A DNA stretch of 64,000 bases from Cyanodermella asteris (GCA_900618795.1 UYJD01000006.1:1162658-1226657), one strand, 5' to 3'; counted from the stretch's first letter, positions 31,894 through 43,336 are shown. Program-made: numbers and translations. The notes: generated by a model from the sequence alone, not told the origin.

Positions 31894-32292
31894 TTGGGGA
31901 TAAAGTCCCATTCCCAGATCTCTTGCTCAGCAGCCTCCCTCTCGCTGGCTGCCGCGGCATCGTTAGTTCCCTCAATGGTAACAACATCAGCCGCTAGCTC
32001 TGCCCTCGCCTCCCCTACTGCAAGCGGAAATGCCAACTTCGTCTGCATCCTCACGGAGCCGGATTCGTACGAAGAATGCAGTGATCTTTATAGTTCATAT
32101 CACAGCTATCAAAACTCCGTCTTCTACTCACAATACTCAATATACTTCACCACCGCGGCATCTGGCACTCCGTCGACCTCTCTATTGGCTCCTGCTGCGT
32201 CTTCAAAGCCGGCCGCGACGGCCATGCCGACGTTCTTCATGGGCGCGGCTTCGGCTGTTGGGGCTTTGGGTGACATGGTTGTATTGACTTAA
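31894..32292 (+). CDS. Possible Ser/Ala-rich cell-wall protein fragment
   Basis: A frame of about 132 codons that begins at TTG, not ATG, so a first exon is probably missing. It reads through an Ala/Ser/Thr-rich part, a FVCILTEPDSYEECSDLYSS segment with a Cys pair and many Tyr, and ends in a hydrophobic tail (MPTFFMGAASAVGALGDMVV). That order resembles GPI-anchored wall proteins. A Ser/Ala-rich minus-strand frame overlaps it. Confidence 0.3.
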   Translation: MGIKSHSQISCSAASLSLAAAASLVPSMVTTSAASSALASPTASGNANFVCILTEPDSYEECSDLYSSYHSYQNSVFYSQYSIYFTTAASGTPSTSLLAPAASSKPAATAMPTFFMGAASAVGALGDMVVLT

Positions 32293-32417
32293 AATCCATA
32301 TCACGTCCGAACACAGATTGAATGGCACGTCGAAATTTTGGATGTCTATAGGAGAAAAAGATGACGTTCATAACCATGTGGAAACAAGCAAGCGCATAAC
32401 TGTCGGAGGTTCATGTA

Positions 32418-33415
32418 TGAAGTGTCACGGACAAAGGAAAGACCGATCAGACGTCAGGGACTCTGATCCAATCAGGCACTACTCACGGTACTCGAGGACG
32501 TACCTAGTCGGAGTTAGACTCCGCAACCTATTGCCCTGCTCAACCTATCAAACAGGTTAATAGGTCGAACAGGTTATCTAACTCACCACTTAAGTCTAAT
32601 AAGTATATAGTCGTGCGACTTCGTCGCACTTAGATAGGAGCCCTTAGGCTTAACTTAATAGTATTAATGCTACCTTATTAATCGTAACCTCGCACACCTA
32701 GTTTACCGCACTTAATGAAGACCTAGACCTCCGAGCAACACCTTTAGATGNNNNNNNNNNNNNNNNNNNNNNNNNNNNNNNNNNNNNNNNNNNNNNNNNN
32801 NNNNNNNNNNNNNNNNNNNNNNNNNNNNNNNNNNNNNNNNNNNNNNNNNNNNNNNNNNNNNNNNNNNNNNNNNNNNNNNNNNNNNNNNNNNNNNNNNNNN
32901 NNNNNNNNNNNNNNNNNNNNNNNNNNNNNNNNNNNNNNNNNNNNNNNNNNNNNNNNNNNNNNNNNNNNNNNNNNNNNNNNNNNNNNNNNNNNNNNNNNNN
33001 NNNNNNNNNNNNNNNNNNNNNNNNNNNNNNNNNNNNNNNNNNNNNNNNNNNNNNNNNNNNNNNNNNNNNNNNNNNNNNNNNNNNNNNNNNNNNNNNNNNN
33101 NNNNNNNNNNNNNNNNNNNNNNNNNNNNNNNNNNNNNNNNNNNNNNNNNNNNNNNNNNNNNNNNNNNNNNNNNNNNNNNNNNNNNNNNNNNNNNNNNNNN
33201 NNNNNNNNNNNNNNNNNNNNNNNNNNNNNNNNNNNNNNNNNNNNNNNNNNNNNNNNNNNNNNNNNNNNNNNNNNNNNNNNNNNNNNNNNNNNNNNNNNNN
33301 NNNNNNNNNNNNNNNNNNNNNNNNNNNNNNNNNNNNNNNNNNNNNNNNNNNNNNTGACGCCGACCTTCATTGATCGCCTACATAGTTAACCACCCCGTGC
33401 CCGCGTTACATGAAG
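32418..33415 (+). mobile_element. LTR retroelement insertion (fossil) with target-site duplication
   Basis: The element runs from TGTCACGG at 32423 to GCGTTACA at 33410 and is flanked on both sides by the 5-bp repeat TGAAG (32418-32422 and 33411-33415). TG...CA ends plus a 5-bp duplication are the hallmark of LTR elements. The interior is a gap (32751-33354), so it may be a solo LTR or a full element collapsed in assembly. A related copy lies inverted at 48860-49026. Superfamily not determined. The perfect duplication suggests a fairly recent insertion. Confidence 0.8.
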
Positions 33416-34273
33416 GTGGAAAAGACGGTGTCATTGACCACTTGGAGGCGCCTGGGCGCGCATTACTCGAAGCTGGCGAAAGTTCGGCCATAAGTAGTTT
33501 TTGCGGCAAAGTGTGCGTGACTCGAAGATAATGCGATTTGAGATTTCGTGCCGAAATTGAGGCTAAATGCTAAGTCCTTCGTCGCTAGTCGTGCCAACTC
33601 AAGTTGTGTGAAAGCTCGCTCACGCTGTGTTGATGTCGAAGCACTGACGAGATCGCATGACAATATGATTTGGGGCTATACATAGTTAAAACCCGAATTT
33701 GCTTGGTAGACTTTGCTTCTCCCGCAAGCTTGATACGTCGTTGCAATCAGATATTTTGCTTGACAATGTGAATATTCCGTCTCAGCCCGGTAAAGGCACA
33801 ACTCCCTGCCTCACGCAAGCATCTCCAGGTTCAAAACTGCAGATAAGGATGCTGTCCTGTCTTTTATTGATAAATCATTATTGTGCCATCGAAAATACAA
33901 CGTGAGCTTGATCCGTCGTGCTATCCTTGTCATGTATGTTGACTACTTACCCGCGATCGTCAGCGAGCTAGCCCCAACCGGCAAGTTCTATCTCTAAACG
34001 AGGGGTAGCATCACCCATACACCTCCACTCCGCAGCCAGGACTCGAAATTGCGCCGTGCAAAGTGGTGTTTTGACGATAGGCATGCCGACTGTACGCGAG
34101 AGACACGATGCCTTACCTGGCGATATCCTTGACCATGTTTCATTGGCTACAACGCGATTGGGCCGCCAGTCCCGACTAGAACCCTCCCATAAAAGTTGCT
34201 GTATTTGTTCTTAGTTTTTGTCTGGTTATCTGCATGCTCAATTGTCTTCCTCCTCGGTCGACGCCACTCCGCG
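33416..34273. other. Intergenic region, peptidase promoter
   Basis: No gene supported. A CATAAAAG TATA-like word lies near 34189, about 85 bp before the peptidase ATG. Confidence 0.4.
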
Positions 34274-36042
34274 ATGAAGTTCTCCATTCTGAGCTCGCTT
34301 GTAGCATTGGCGACCTTGGTCACTGCTCAGTCGCCCCCGACAAATTACACCTTATACTCATTTGATCAGCTTGTGAGTCACGCCTCGCATCTTCCCTTCA
34401 TTGTACTGAAGCGATTCAGGTAGACCACTATCCCAAGAGCTCACAATACGTGCCTCACGTCAATGGCACCTTCAAGCAACGCTATGTCGTCGACACAACC
34501 TATTACAAGCCTGGAGGACCAGTCTTTGTGTGCTTGGGCGGCGAAAGCCCCATTGTCGGCAACTATACCGTCCTGAAATCCGGAGTCATGCAAATCTTCA
34601 TGTCCACCTTTAATGCTGCAGGCATTGTCCTCGAGAACCGCTACTATGGCGAAAGCTTGCCTTTCAATTCGACGACGACGGATGAGCTACGATACCACAC
34701 AACGGAGCAGACCATTGCGGACAATGCATACTTTGCGCAGCACGTCAAGATCCCTGGCATCAGCGAGGTGAATGTGAATGCCCCAAAGAGGCCTTGGATC
34801 GTGTACGGCGGCAGCCTTGCCGGTGGGCAGGCTGCGTTCACGGTCAAGGAGCACGGCGATGTTTTCTTTGGTGGGATTGCCAGTAGTGGTCTTACGGTCG
34901 GTCAGGTTGAGTATCCTGCATGGCAAGTGGACATCCAGTGCAATCGCTAGCTTTGACTGACGTTGACAGGTACAACCCTGTTCAGAGGTATGCACCTCAA
35001 GACTGCATTTCCAGTATCAACAACATTGTCGACAAGTTCGATGCACTTGTAGCCGCGAACAACACGGGCGCGATCCAACGATTCAAGGAGCTCTTCGGCT
35101 TGCAAAGCCTGCCGGACATCCGTGATTTCGCAGCCACCATAGCCTTTCCTCTTGGCGGCCCGTTCGTCTATCCGACAGAAACGTGGCAGGAAATCAACTG
35201 GAACCCGGATCATGGCTCGCAAGGATTTTGGGAGTTTTGCCGGAATGTCACCGATCTCGATGCACCTGCTGAAGTCACGGCGATCGATACAGCGCTCTCA
35301 AACTACACGAATGGAGAACCGTGGACGAATTTGGGCAATTATGCGTCATATGTCAAGACATATCTTCTTCCATTGTGTCCTAGCGGTGACTATAACGACA
35401 ACACCAACTGCTTTGGTACTCAGAACCAGAGCTACTGGGCAGATCCCACGCCAAACTATAAGCGGTCCTATTTATATACAACGTGCACAGAGATGGGCTA
35501 CTATCAAACGGCGCCTCATACGGGGCCCTCCTTGATCTCTCGTCTCATCAACACCGCGTACACTCAAGAATGGTGCGGATGGGCCTTTTCAGCAGGGAAG
35601 CACAACAAAATCTCGTCCAATGGACCAAATCTCAACTACTACAACCGCTATGGTGGCAACAATCTGAGCGCAGATCGACTGGCCTTCATAAGCGGATCAG
35701 CTGACGTATGGCGCGACTCTGGTTATCATTCTGAATATGCGCCGGCTCGATACGAACAAGACCCGTTGCACCCTCAGCTGTTCATAAACGGCGGCGGACA
35801 TTGTTGGGACTAGTAAGTATCCCCTTTGACAAGCTTGAATGCTTGACAGGTTCATGCCGAACCACCTGGTGTTCGCGCGCAGTGGTCAAGTATGGAGCTG
35901 ATGTCTGAACAGCGTCGGAATTCGCAACATCGAGGCTGAGCCACAATTCATCCGCGAAGCGCATCTCTGGGAGATCCGAGTCTTGCAGCGCTGGTTCAGG
36001 ACTTTCTCGTCCTGGAAGCCAAGCAATCCTCAAGGACTGTGA
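34274..36042 (+). CDS. Secreted serine peptidase, family S28
   Basis: Four exons: 34274-34372, 34420-34922, 34970-35812 and 35913-36042, giving 524 residues with all phases in agreement. The second intron uses a GC donor (GCAAGT) and the other two GTGAGT and GTAAGTATC. N-terminal signal peptide MKFSILSSLVALATLVTAQ. S28 features: GGPVFVCLGGE, ENRYYGES, nucleophile GGSLAG with Ser165, GSADVWRDSG with Asp446 and GGGHCWD with His478. Numerous NxS/T sites suggest glycosylation. Family members are acid-active prolyl tri/carboxypeptidases that degrade extracellular peptides. The last exon (IRNIEAEPQFIREAHLWEIR) is needed for the family-typical C terminus. Confidence 0.93.
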
Positions 36043-36513
36043 TCGCATTTCGGACGTGGGCAACAGTGTCAGCCTTCCTGCCTCAATATCATGGCAGAGT
36101 CAGAGACCTGTAGCTTTGTCGGACCCCGCCGTAAAAGCGAGTTGGTTCTCCGAGCGCCGCCAAGATGCGAGTAGCAACTTCTCCGATTGTCGGGTTTACA
36201 TGGAGGCCGCGGGCGGGTAGCAAGATCAGAGGCTCCCTCTGGATAATCAAGTCTTGTAAATATACCCGGAAAGGAAAAATTCCCCGCTTTCAAAATATTG
36301 AGGACCCCTCTGCTGAAAGCGAAACCGAAGACTGGCGCTTGATCCATACTGTCTTCTAGAAGTCGAGCGGCACACCTCGTGAAGCTTTTCAAACTCCGCA
36401 GTGCTTCCGGCGTAGCTGAAGGTGTTCAGAAACTCGAAGATGTCCCGGATCTAGGCTGATTCTTTCTTTGGATCGGACTACACCAAGTCCAGTGGAGTCC
36501 GTCTTAGCAAGGC
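36043..36513. other. No gene supported
   Basis: Between the convergent peptidase and Yaf9 genes; only shadow frames. Confidence 0.4.
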
Positions 36514-37351
36514 TCACTTGTCCTTTGCCGCCACGTCCAGTTCGGCCTTGAGCGCCTTGAGTTCATCTTCCCGGTCCTTGTTGACTTGAAGCTGCTCTTT
36601 GATCATTTCCTGAACTTTTTTCTGCGCCACTGCCAACCTCTCCAGCTCGAGCTCTTCTGTCTGGTGACTGAAAGGGTTCTCCTTGGTCGAAGTCATCGGA
36701 ATCTCCGCCGTCCTTCGGTCTTCATCTTTCTTCTTGTTCTTGGCAGCCTTGCCTTTGCCGCCCTTGCTCGGAGGGCCTCCTCCGGTCAGGATGTCATAGA
36801 AGGGCTCGAAAGGCTCCACGAACACTATTTCTGTGTATGTCTCGCTCTTGACCGGCAGGCCCTTGGCCCTGGTCTCTTCCTGGTCCGGTCCATAGGGATG
36901 TAATTTGAGGAAATGGTAAATTGGGGTTGGCTTTTCGTTCGCTTCGGGCACAAAGAAAAGCCTGATGGATATTTCAAACTCGCCCCAACCTGTTTCCGTC
37001 ACTTCGAAGCGGTCCGGAGCTTCGATCGTTCGCGTAGCTTGGGCAAACGACTCGTGTAATTTGAAGGAAACTTTTTTCAACCAGTGTGTGACATCTGCAT
37101 CATCGACGCCACGAACGTAGACCGTCCATCTGTGCGTGTGGTCCGGCGGCAGCTTGGGGTCGCGCTTCGGATCTGTAGCGGGGGGCAGGAGCTCAGCGAT
37201 CGAACCAAAGACTGCATCACGTTAGCACATTCTCCTTGGGCGCGGGAAAACCGGATCGCGTACCGAATGGTCTGTACACCTGGACGCCCTGGATTTGGTC
37301 AACAAGTGCTTTGGCTGTAGGTTGCCGGTTGCGAGCGACGTTTCGCGGCAT
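36514..37351 (-). CDS. yaf9: YEATS-domain protein Yaf9
   Basis: Exons 37351-37264 and 37211-36514 with a 52-bp intron (GTACGC...ATGCAG), 261 residues. Yaf9 is a subunit of the SWR1 and NuA4 chromatin complexes; its YEATS domain reads acylated histone H3. The domain spans about residues 22-150: GVQVYRPFVFGSIAELLPP, DHTHRWTVYVRGV, THWLKKVSFKLHESFAQ, then EVTETGWGEFEI. These are near-invariant YEATS blocks, and one crosses the splice junction. A Lys/Gly-rich linker follows. A C-terminal coiled coil (ELELERLAVAQKKVQEMIKEQ) is the part that contacts the complexes in yeast. Confidence 0.95.
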
Positions 37352-37997
37352 TGTGACGGCGTAAGACTGGGTGGATTTAATTTGCGGAGCGAAACGGCAG
37401 ACTTACCTTTGCCCTCTTTGTGCCAGCTGGCGGTGGCATATCGTGAGTCACGTCCAATGCACTGTGACGCGTTGATGGAAATGCGGGCATTCCAAGTAGG
37501 GACGAAAGTGAAGGTTTCCTTGAGACTGTCGGAGTTCTGGGTCCGCTCTGAGCGATTCGTGAAGATATGATTATAGGCATATCATACCTTGCATATGACC
37601 GGCGGAGCCCACAAAGACACTGCCCCATATCTACCTAGAACCGAGAGTCTATCTGGTTTGTGTTCGTCCAATGGTTTTGATCTCTAACCAACAGGTCTAT
37701 GCCCTACAAAACCACACCATGTACGTTGTTGCGAATCCGAAAGAGGGCCGCTTTATCCACGTGGTGGATCGAAGAGCGGGCCGAAATCTACGAATGATGA
37801 AATCAGACGCCTAGGAACGCAGAGCATACTTGTTGTGAGTGAGAGCGCAGACAGATTTGGTTGCGATATCTGGCGACCTCACAGCGAACTCTAAAAGCCC
37901 TGTCTAATATTGCTGACATGCTGCCTTCATCGAAACTAGATCACATCCAGAAGACATGTGACAGCGGTAGCCGCATTGTTTTGTCACTTTGTTGTAT
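37352..37997. other. No gene supported
   Basis: Upstream of Yaf9 and downstream of the superoxide dismutase; nothing recognised. Confidence 0.4.
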
Positions 37998-38936
37998 TTA
38001 TAGCTTGCCTTGGAGAACCTTGAAAGCATCGGCTCTGCCACCAGCGTACCTCTTCTCAGCCTCTGCCCAATTGATGACGTTCCAGATGTTCTTAACATAG
38101 TCGGGCTTGCTGTTAAGATACTGAAGATAGTACGCGTGTTCCCACATGTCGACACCAAATATGGGCACGTAGTTTGCTGCAACGGGGTCTTGATCCTTGG
38201 TGGTTACAATGTCCAGGCCGCCTCTGTTTTGGTCTTTTACAAGCCAACCCCAGCCAGAGCCTTGGATACCAAGGAGAGTGGCGTTGAAGGTTTCCTTGAA
38301 TTTTCCAAGGCTGCCATACTCGTTGGTGATGGCCTGGACAAGGTTAGGTGCTTGCTCGGGCTTGGCTTGTGCAGAAGAAGCAGGCGTCAAATTTTCCCAG
38401 AATAGGGAGTGGTTGATGTGTCCGCCGCCATTAAACTTGATGGCCTGTTGGTTTGCAATTCGGGCGGGTATGTCGGTTGCGTTGGTGAAAGATGCCTCAG
38501 CCTGGAGCGCCTTGTTTAAGTTGGTGACGTAAGTCTGGTGGTGCTTCGAATGGTGCAGTGTCATGATCTGACCAGAGATGTATGGCTCCAGAGCCTGAGA
38601 CGAGTTAGCACACATCAAAGCGAATGTCGTCCGCTGTTAAACTCGTGGTGATCTCAACATGATCATCTGGGCTACGAGCAATCGCAAGGAAGGCCCGAGT
38701 GGTATTGTCTTCGAGGGTCCAATGACCAATCGGGCGGCAAATTTGCTTACCTCATAGGCATATGGGAGCTTTGGCAAAGTATATTCGACCATTTCTGCGG
38801 TGATTTGATCTCGAAATCGCTCAGGACGCGTTGTATTCACAGATGTTGGTGAGGAAAAGAAAGATACAAGAGAAGATAGCAGGAGAAGGAATGCCCCTCC
38901 ACACCAAGCGACACTGACAAAGGAAAGGCTATTCAT
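37998..38936 (-). CDS. sod: Manganese superoxide dismutase
   Basis: Exons 38936-38751 and 38594-37998 with a 156-bp intron (GTAAGC...TCTCAG). The mature part begins MVEYTLPKLPYAYEALEPYIS at the internal ATG 38792 and is a full Fe/Mn dismutase. It has LHHSKHHQTYV with the first metal His28 (counted from MVEY), GGGHINHSLFWENL, GSGWGWLV and DMWEHAYYLQY with the Asp and His ligands. The WxxxWGWL/GGHINH pattern favours manganese. From the first ATG there are 48 extra residues starting with a strongly hydrophobic stretch (AWCGGAFLLLLSSLVSFF), which is a signal or anchor rather than a mitochondrial presequence. Product is 260 or 212 residues depending on start. It converts superoxide to peroxide. 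Confidence 0.95.
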
Positions 38937-39780
38937 GGTTCATCGACGTCAATTGCGTGATGGCGGGGAAGGGCACTGAGATTATGCGGCACCAATAATG
39001 CCTGAAGGTTAACTGCACCTCGATAGAGCTGGCAGGGTGTGAGACGACAACATGGCGCTCTCCTTCGGTGAAACGGTTTCCCCGGATTTATTTGCTCAAT
39101 CCCGCGCACCACAGCACAAGTTCGAGCAGATTCAGATCATGCGCTTGGAATCGTGCTCAACAATAATGTAACAGCGACATGTATCAACACCTTTTGAAGG
39201 TATATAGAGCTCTTTGCGCTACATTGGCAGGATGCCTGCTTCGTACAAAGGGGGAGACAAGTTGTTCCGTGTACTGACAGCGCTCAAACGCATATCCTCT
39301 TCCCGCACAAGCTTGCAGTAAGAGCAACGACGTGAGCCAACTCGACAGGAAGAAAGAAGTCCACAGGCATGTGTAACGGCTCCTCGACGCGCGTCAGCGA
39401 AGGAGGCTCGGTGGCCATTTTGCATACTCCAGACACTCGCTCGCCGTTCGTTCCAGAATGCAAATTGCTGCTGCAGAATGCAGACCCGCACCGGACAACA
39501 GCCTACCTCTCATGCCCTGAACTCGAGAGTCCCTGGCAGAGCCCTGTCGGTAGCCTTGTCTCCAAGTGGTCCATACTGATACAGTGAGTGATTCTTGTGT
39601 ATCATCGTGGCAACGAAGAAGCAGCCCGTTGATCGCCATACTTTGAAGATCTCCCTTAGCTGACTCAGCGACTCTAGCCGAGATGATCACAAGGACATCC
39701 TCGCTGCGATACCCGTTCCTGACTCTTGTGCCGCGCAAGATGCTCGACACATTTCATTCAACTTGTCGAGTAGAGTGAAT
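38937..39780. other. No gene supported
   Basis: Upstream of the dismutase on the minus strand; overlapping non-ATG frames at 39219-39750 were not convincing. Confidence 0.35.
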
Positions 39781-40075
39781 TTAGGCGTTGGTCACGATGG
39801 TGTCATCGGGAGGCGAGTGCAGCTTGTACAAAACTACCCTGGTCGGCAGGCTCAGGTGCTCCGAGAGGGCCTGATTGGCTGGAACTGAAGGACCAAGTAC
39901 CGTCCAGTCCAGCTCCCCAAACATATTGCCGTTTAGCATGCATGCGGCTTCAAATCCAATAAGCAACGTCTGATTCTGGAGAGTCCTGATGCAATGATAA
40001 CGTGGCGATCAGAGACAAGACGAAACACCTACCAGAACAGGTCTCATACCTCAGACAGTGAAAAGTCTTTGCCAT
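39781..40075 (-). CDS. Orphan two-exon protein, 76 residues
   Basis: Exon 1 is 26 bp (40075-40050, MAKTFHCL plus two bases). A 64-bp intron follows (GTATGA donor, GCATCAG acceptor), then exon 2 at 39985-39781; the join is in phase. The protein has a hydrophobic middle (TLLIGFEAACMLNGNMFG) and a basic, polar tail (LPTRVVLYKLHSPPDDTIVT). An in-frame stop sits just upstream of the ATG. No family recognised. Confidence 0.45.
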
Positions 40076-40525
40076 CCTCACGGCCAGTCATTCTTCAGGC
40101 TCGGATGATCTCTTCTTGACTCTTGCAAACAGGCAAGGACGAGGTGCCTCAAATCTGAGTCTTGGCGTCTAGCTCTGAGCATGGCTTCTGACTCGTACTT
40201 ACTTACGCACGGTAGCATGATAGCGAAAGAGGTCTCAGGTGGAGACATATCGATGGACCGGAGAAGAACGAGTGCACGAGACTGTCTCGCGGGAAGAAGC
40301 TTCAGTGGATTTAGTTCACGAAAGTGCAGGCATGTCGTCGTCCCAGGTATCAAGTAGCAGACGTGGCTCACTCGATCTTTACCTCTCGACTTTAATACCA
40401 AACTCTATTGCGCATCTAGGGATAAATGCTTTCGTAGACTTCAGCGTCCAGGGTACCCGTGCATGCTGAGTGCAGTGTTGACGAGACCAACCCCTAGCTT
40501 AATTCAAGGGACGGCCTCCTGCCTC
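40076..40525. other. No gene supported
   Basis: A minus-strand frame at 40078-40401 contains an excellent donor word (GTAAGTAAG near 40204), so a short upstream transcript is possible, but I could not define a protein. Confidence 0.3.
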
Positions 40526-41278
40526 TCACTTTCCTTTAGTCGAGAAAAGTCTGTCACCCACGTCCCCACAGCCCGGCTTCAGGTATCCCTTTCCATCCAC
40601 ATCTTTATCGACAGCACCAACCCAGACCTCGGTTCCCTCGGGCCATTCTTCGGCCGCTCTCTTGACACCCGACTCACTGCCCAACACACACAGAAACACA
40701 ATCTTCTTCACGCCCCATTCTCGTAGCGTCTGTATCGCAGCGACCGCTGTACCTCCCGTGGCAATGATCGGATCGGCAATGATTGCAATATGCTCTTCAT
40801 CCGGGTTAGGCGGATTCTCGTGGTTAGGAAGGTTGTTATAGTATTCGACTGGTTGCAGAGTTACTGGTTCACGGAACAGACCGAGGTGGTGAATGGGTAC
40901 AGGATCGGGAAGAACAGTCTGTATAGCTTCGACCATGCCAAGCCCAGATCGCAGGATAGGGACAACAGAGATGCGCTGTCTGATGGTTGTGAGTGGGTAT
41001 TGGTAGCCGAGCGGTGATTCACTCTGTTGCGGCAGCAATTAGCTTACAGTGGCCAGGTATATCGACACCACGCATGGCGCATCGGTAGATCAGGATCGTC
41101 TCACTGTACCAGCAGTAATCGTAGTCAACGCTGAACCTAGAGCATCCGAGGCGAGCAGCAACGCGATGTCGTGGACTAGTCGATTAGTATCGCGTGCGGT
41201 CGTGTCCTTGGAGCGGAATTGAGAGATCTTGGCCTGGAGACAAGGGTGTCCCGAAACCTTGATGTTCGGCGCATTCAT
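40526..41278 (-). CDS. fur1: Uracil phosphoribosyltransferase
   Basis: Exons 41278-41105 and 41023-40526, intron 81 bp (GTGAGA...GCAACAG), 223 residues. It makes UMP from uracil and PRPP in the pyrimidine salvage pathway and activates 5-fluorouracil. Start is the ATG at 41278 (MNAPNIKVSGHP); the frame upstream begins at TTG. Family blocks: RDTNRLVHDIALLLASDAL on exon 1, VPILRSGLGMVEA, the PRPP loop IIADPIIATGGTA, and the C-terminal GCGDVGDRLFST which binds uracil. Full length for the fungal enzyme. Confidence 0.96.
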
Positions 41279-42043
41279 GACCGACGGGATAAGGTTCAAG
41301 GTAGAGGTTGGTTATGGGTGTTCAAAGCGGAGAAGAGGAAACGCGTGCTGCGGGAGGTATTTGACAGCAGCTCGTGCCCCTCTTGAGGCGGCGTAGAATG
41401 CTACACGATAAGCCAGCAGCAAGCATGCATGCTTCCTGTCCCACAGTTAAGCTTGGACCAAAGTCTCGCCAAATGCAGTAGGAGATCATGACATCCTGCG
41501 ATATTGATCTTGGCCGTTCCCAGGTCGACCAGATATAGACGAGGCGGAATGGCTCGTTAAGATAGGTATCTGAACGGCCCCACTGAGATAAATCCTAGGA
41601 ATCCCGGCTCGAGGCTCGGCGCATGGCCTCCGCGTGTGCGATTGTGCCTGAGCTTTGACAGACCACTGGAGAAACGCAGCGATCCTGGATGTAGGTCGAT
41701 GACAGACTGAGGGGCATTTGTTGTATGCAGCAACGATGGTTGAACCAAAGTTGTTCCGGTTCGAGCTTTCAACCTCAGCGCAGCCTTGACATCATGCCCA
41801 CGAATCACCTTAGGATCGATCGTTAAGACACTATGTGCTACAGCACTACTAGTAATCACACACTCCCTCACGACAATTCATGCTCCCAGAACTGCGCGCA
41901 CAAATCTCGGGCAACACCGACCGATTGAAGCTGTTCAATCAACGGTTCCCGAATGCACCGTGAAACTACCTAGTCGGATTGTATTGCCGTCAACAAACAG
42001 CCTTTATCCAGAACAAGATAGACTCCTAAGGAGGCCAGTCACG
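41279..42043. other. Divergent promoter region
   Basis: Between uracil phosphoribosyltransferase and the methyltransferase-like gene. A frame continuous with the latter is open from about 41786 but contains no ATG. Confidence 0.4.
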
Positions 42044-43336
42044 ATGGTTCAGGTACAGAATGCCGACGGACGAATAGAACGCTTCGACTCAACTCGATGG
42101 GAGCAAGATGTCGACCTACAAAATGCTGTTCGTGCGCACCTAGACACGGATGAAATCAAGCAAGCACTTGTCGTCGCCTTTGAACTATCGCCTGACGACT
42201 CTTTCGAATACTGGGCACACATGCCCATTACGCTCAGTGAGATGCAACGCCTCGTCAATCTCGGAGATGTCAACGGACTACATCACTGGTACTCCACAGA
42301 TCTATCTGCCCTGAAGCTAGACACAAGCCAAGCCCATCAGCGTGGCCATGATCACTACGATAAACCCTCAGAGCGAGATGTTGATGCCTACGTCTCCGTT
42401 TTTGATCCCTCGACATATCCAGATTCTAAACTCCGCGCTCTCGAAGAAGAAGCCAAAGCCAGGTCGATCAGACGGCAAGTCGGCTCGTATCTGCGTTCTA
42501 AACGCCATATACACGAGTCATTACCAAAGGTCCCACGGCGAAAACAACCACATTGGAATCCTGGACTCGTCTTCTGGGCCTGGTACTGTCGTAATTGTGC
42601 CTGGGCTGGGCCGCTGGAACTCACACAACTCCGAATCGTCAATCACCCCATGTTGCCAATAATGATGCATCATTTCGGATGCGTGCTGCCATCATGGGAG
42701 AGCCTTGAGATCATGAGGCTTGTCACTAGCGACGGTAAGAAGCCCATTCACGAAATTGGTAGTGGAAATGGATACTGGGCGTACATGCTGCGTCGGCACG
42801 GGTTGGACGTGAGGGCGGTCGACAACGGGCAGAGCGTTTTTCGAACGACTTGGATCGTGGATACAATCAATGTTAGCGCGCTCACCTATCTGGCACGGGA
42901 GAACGGGGCCAAGGAAGGAGTGTTGTTGATGGTGTATCCCGTAGTGTCCGGCGACTTTACAAAAAGCGTTCTAGAAGCTTACCGCGGAGACGTGATAGCA
43001 GTGGCCGGCACACAAAACGGGAATGGATATACTGGCTTTAAAAGCATGACGATCGATGAATGGATGGTGATGGAGAGACCTGGCTGGACAAAGCTTGCAC
43101 AACTTCCATTACCAAGCTTTCCTGGCAAGGACGAAGCCTTGTTTATTTTCTGCCGACAATCAGCTCGAGCGACCAATTCGAACGAAATTTCAGAGGCCAC
43201 AGAAGAAACCAAGGGTGTGCAACCGCTGGGTCGCAATGCGAAAGCAAACGCTAGGAAGAAGGCGAAGAAGAAGCAACAAGCTAAGGCAGGTACGGCTAAC
43301 CAGGTAACCCAAAATCTTGTCCATACTGGACAGTAG
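42044..43336 (+). CDS. Predicted SAM-dependent methyltransferase
   Basis: Intronless, 430 residues from the ATG at 42044 (MVQVQNADGRIERFD); upstream frame starts at TTG and lacks ATG. The first half is acidic and has WNPGLVFWAWYCRNCAW near residue 190. A Rossmann motif I, KPIHEIGSGNGYWAYMLRRHGLDVRAVDN, begins near residue 235, with the acidic end of strand 2 (VRAVDN) as in class I methyltransferases. Strand 4 probably is EGVLLMVYPVVSGDF. The C terminus is a basic tail (NAKANARKKAKKKQQAK) that could bind RNA or target the nucleolus. Substrate unknown; homologous fungal proteins are usually annotated only by this fold. Confidence 0.8.
   Translation: MVQVQNADGRIERFDSTRWEQDVDLQNAVRAHLDTDEIKQALVVAFELSPDDSFEYWAHMPITLSEMQRLVNLGDVNGLHHWYSTDLSALKLDTSQAHQRGHDHYDKPSERDVDAYVSVFDPSTYPDSKLRALEEEAKARSIRRQVGSYLRSKRHIHESLPKVPRRKQPHWNPGLVFWAWYCRNCAWAGPLELTQLRIVNHPMLPIMMHHFGCVLPSWESLEIMRLVTSDGKKPIHEIGSGNGYWAYMLRRHGLDVRAVDNGQSVFRTTWIVDTINVSALTYLARENGAKEGVLLMVYPVVSGDFTKSVLEAYRGDVIAVAGTQNGNGYTGFKSMTIDEWMVMERPGWTKLAQLPLPSFPGKDEALFIFCRQSARATNSNEISEATEETKGVQPLGRNAKANARKKAKKKQQAKAGTANQVTQNLVHTGQ

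Noticed and set aside
32744-33389. Long ORFs on both strands
   Set aside because: They consist of assembly-gap Ns and carry no sequence information.
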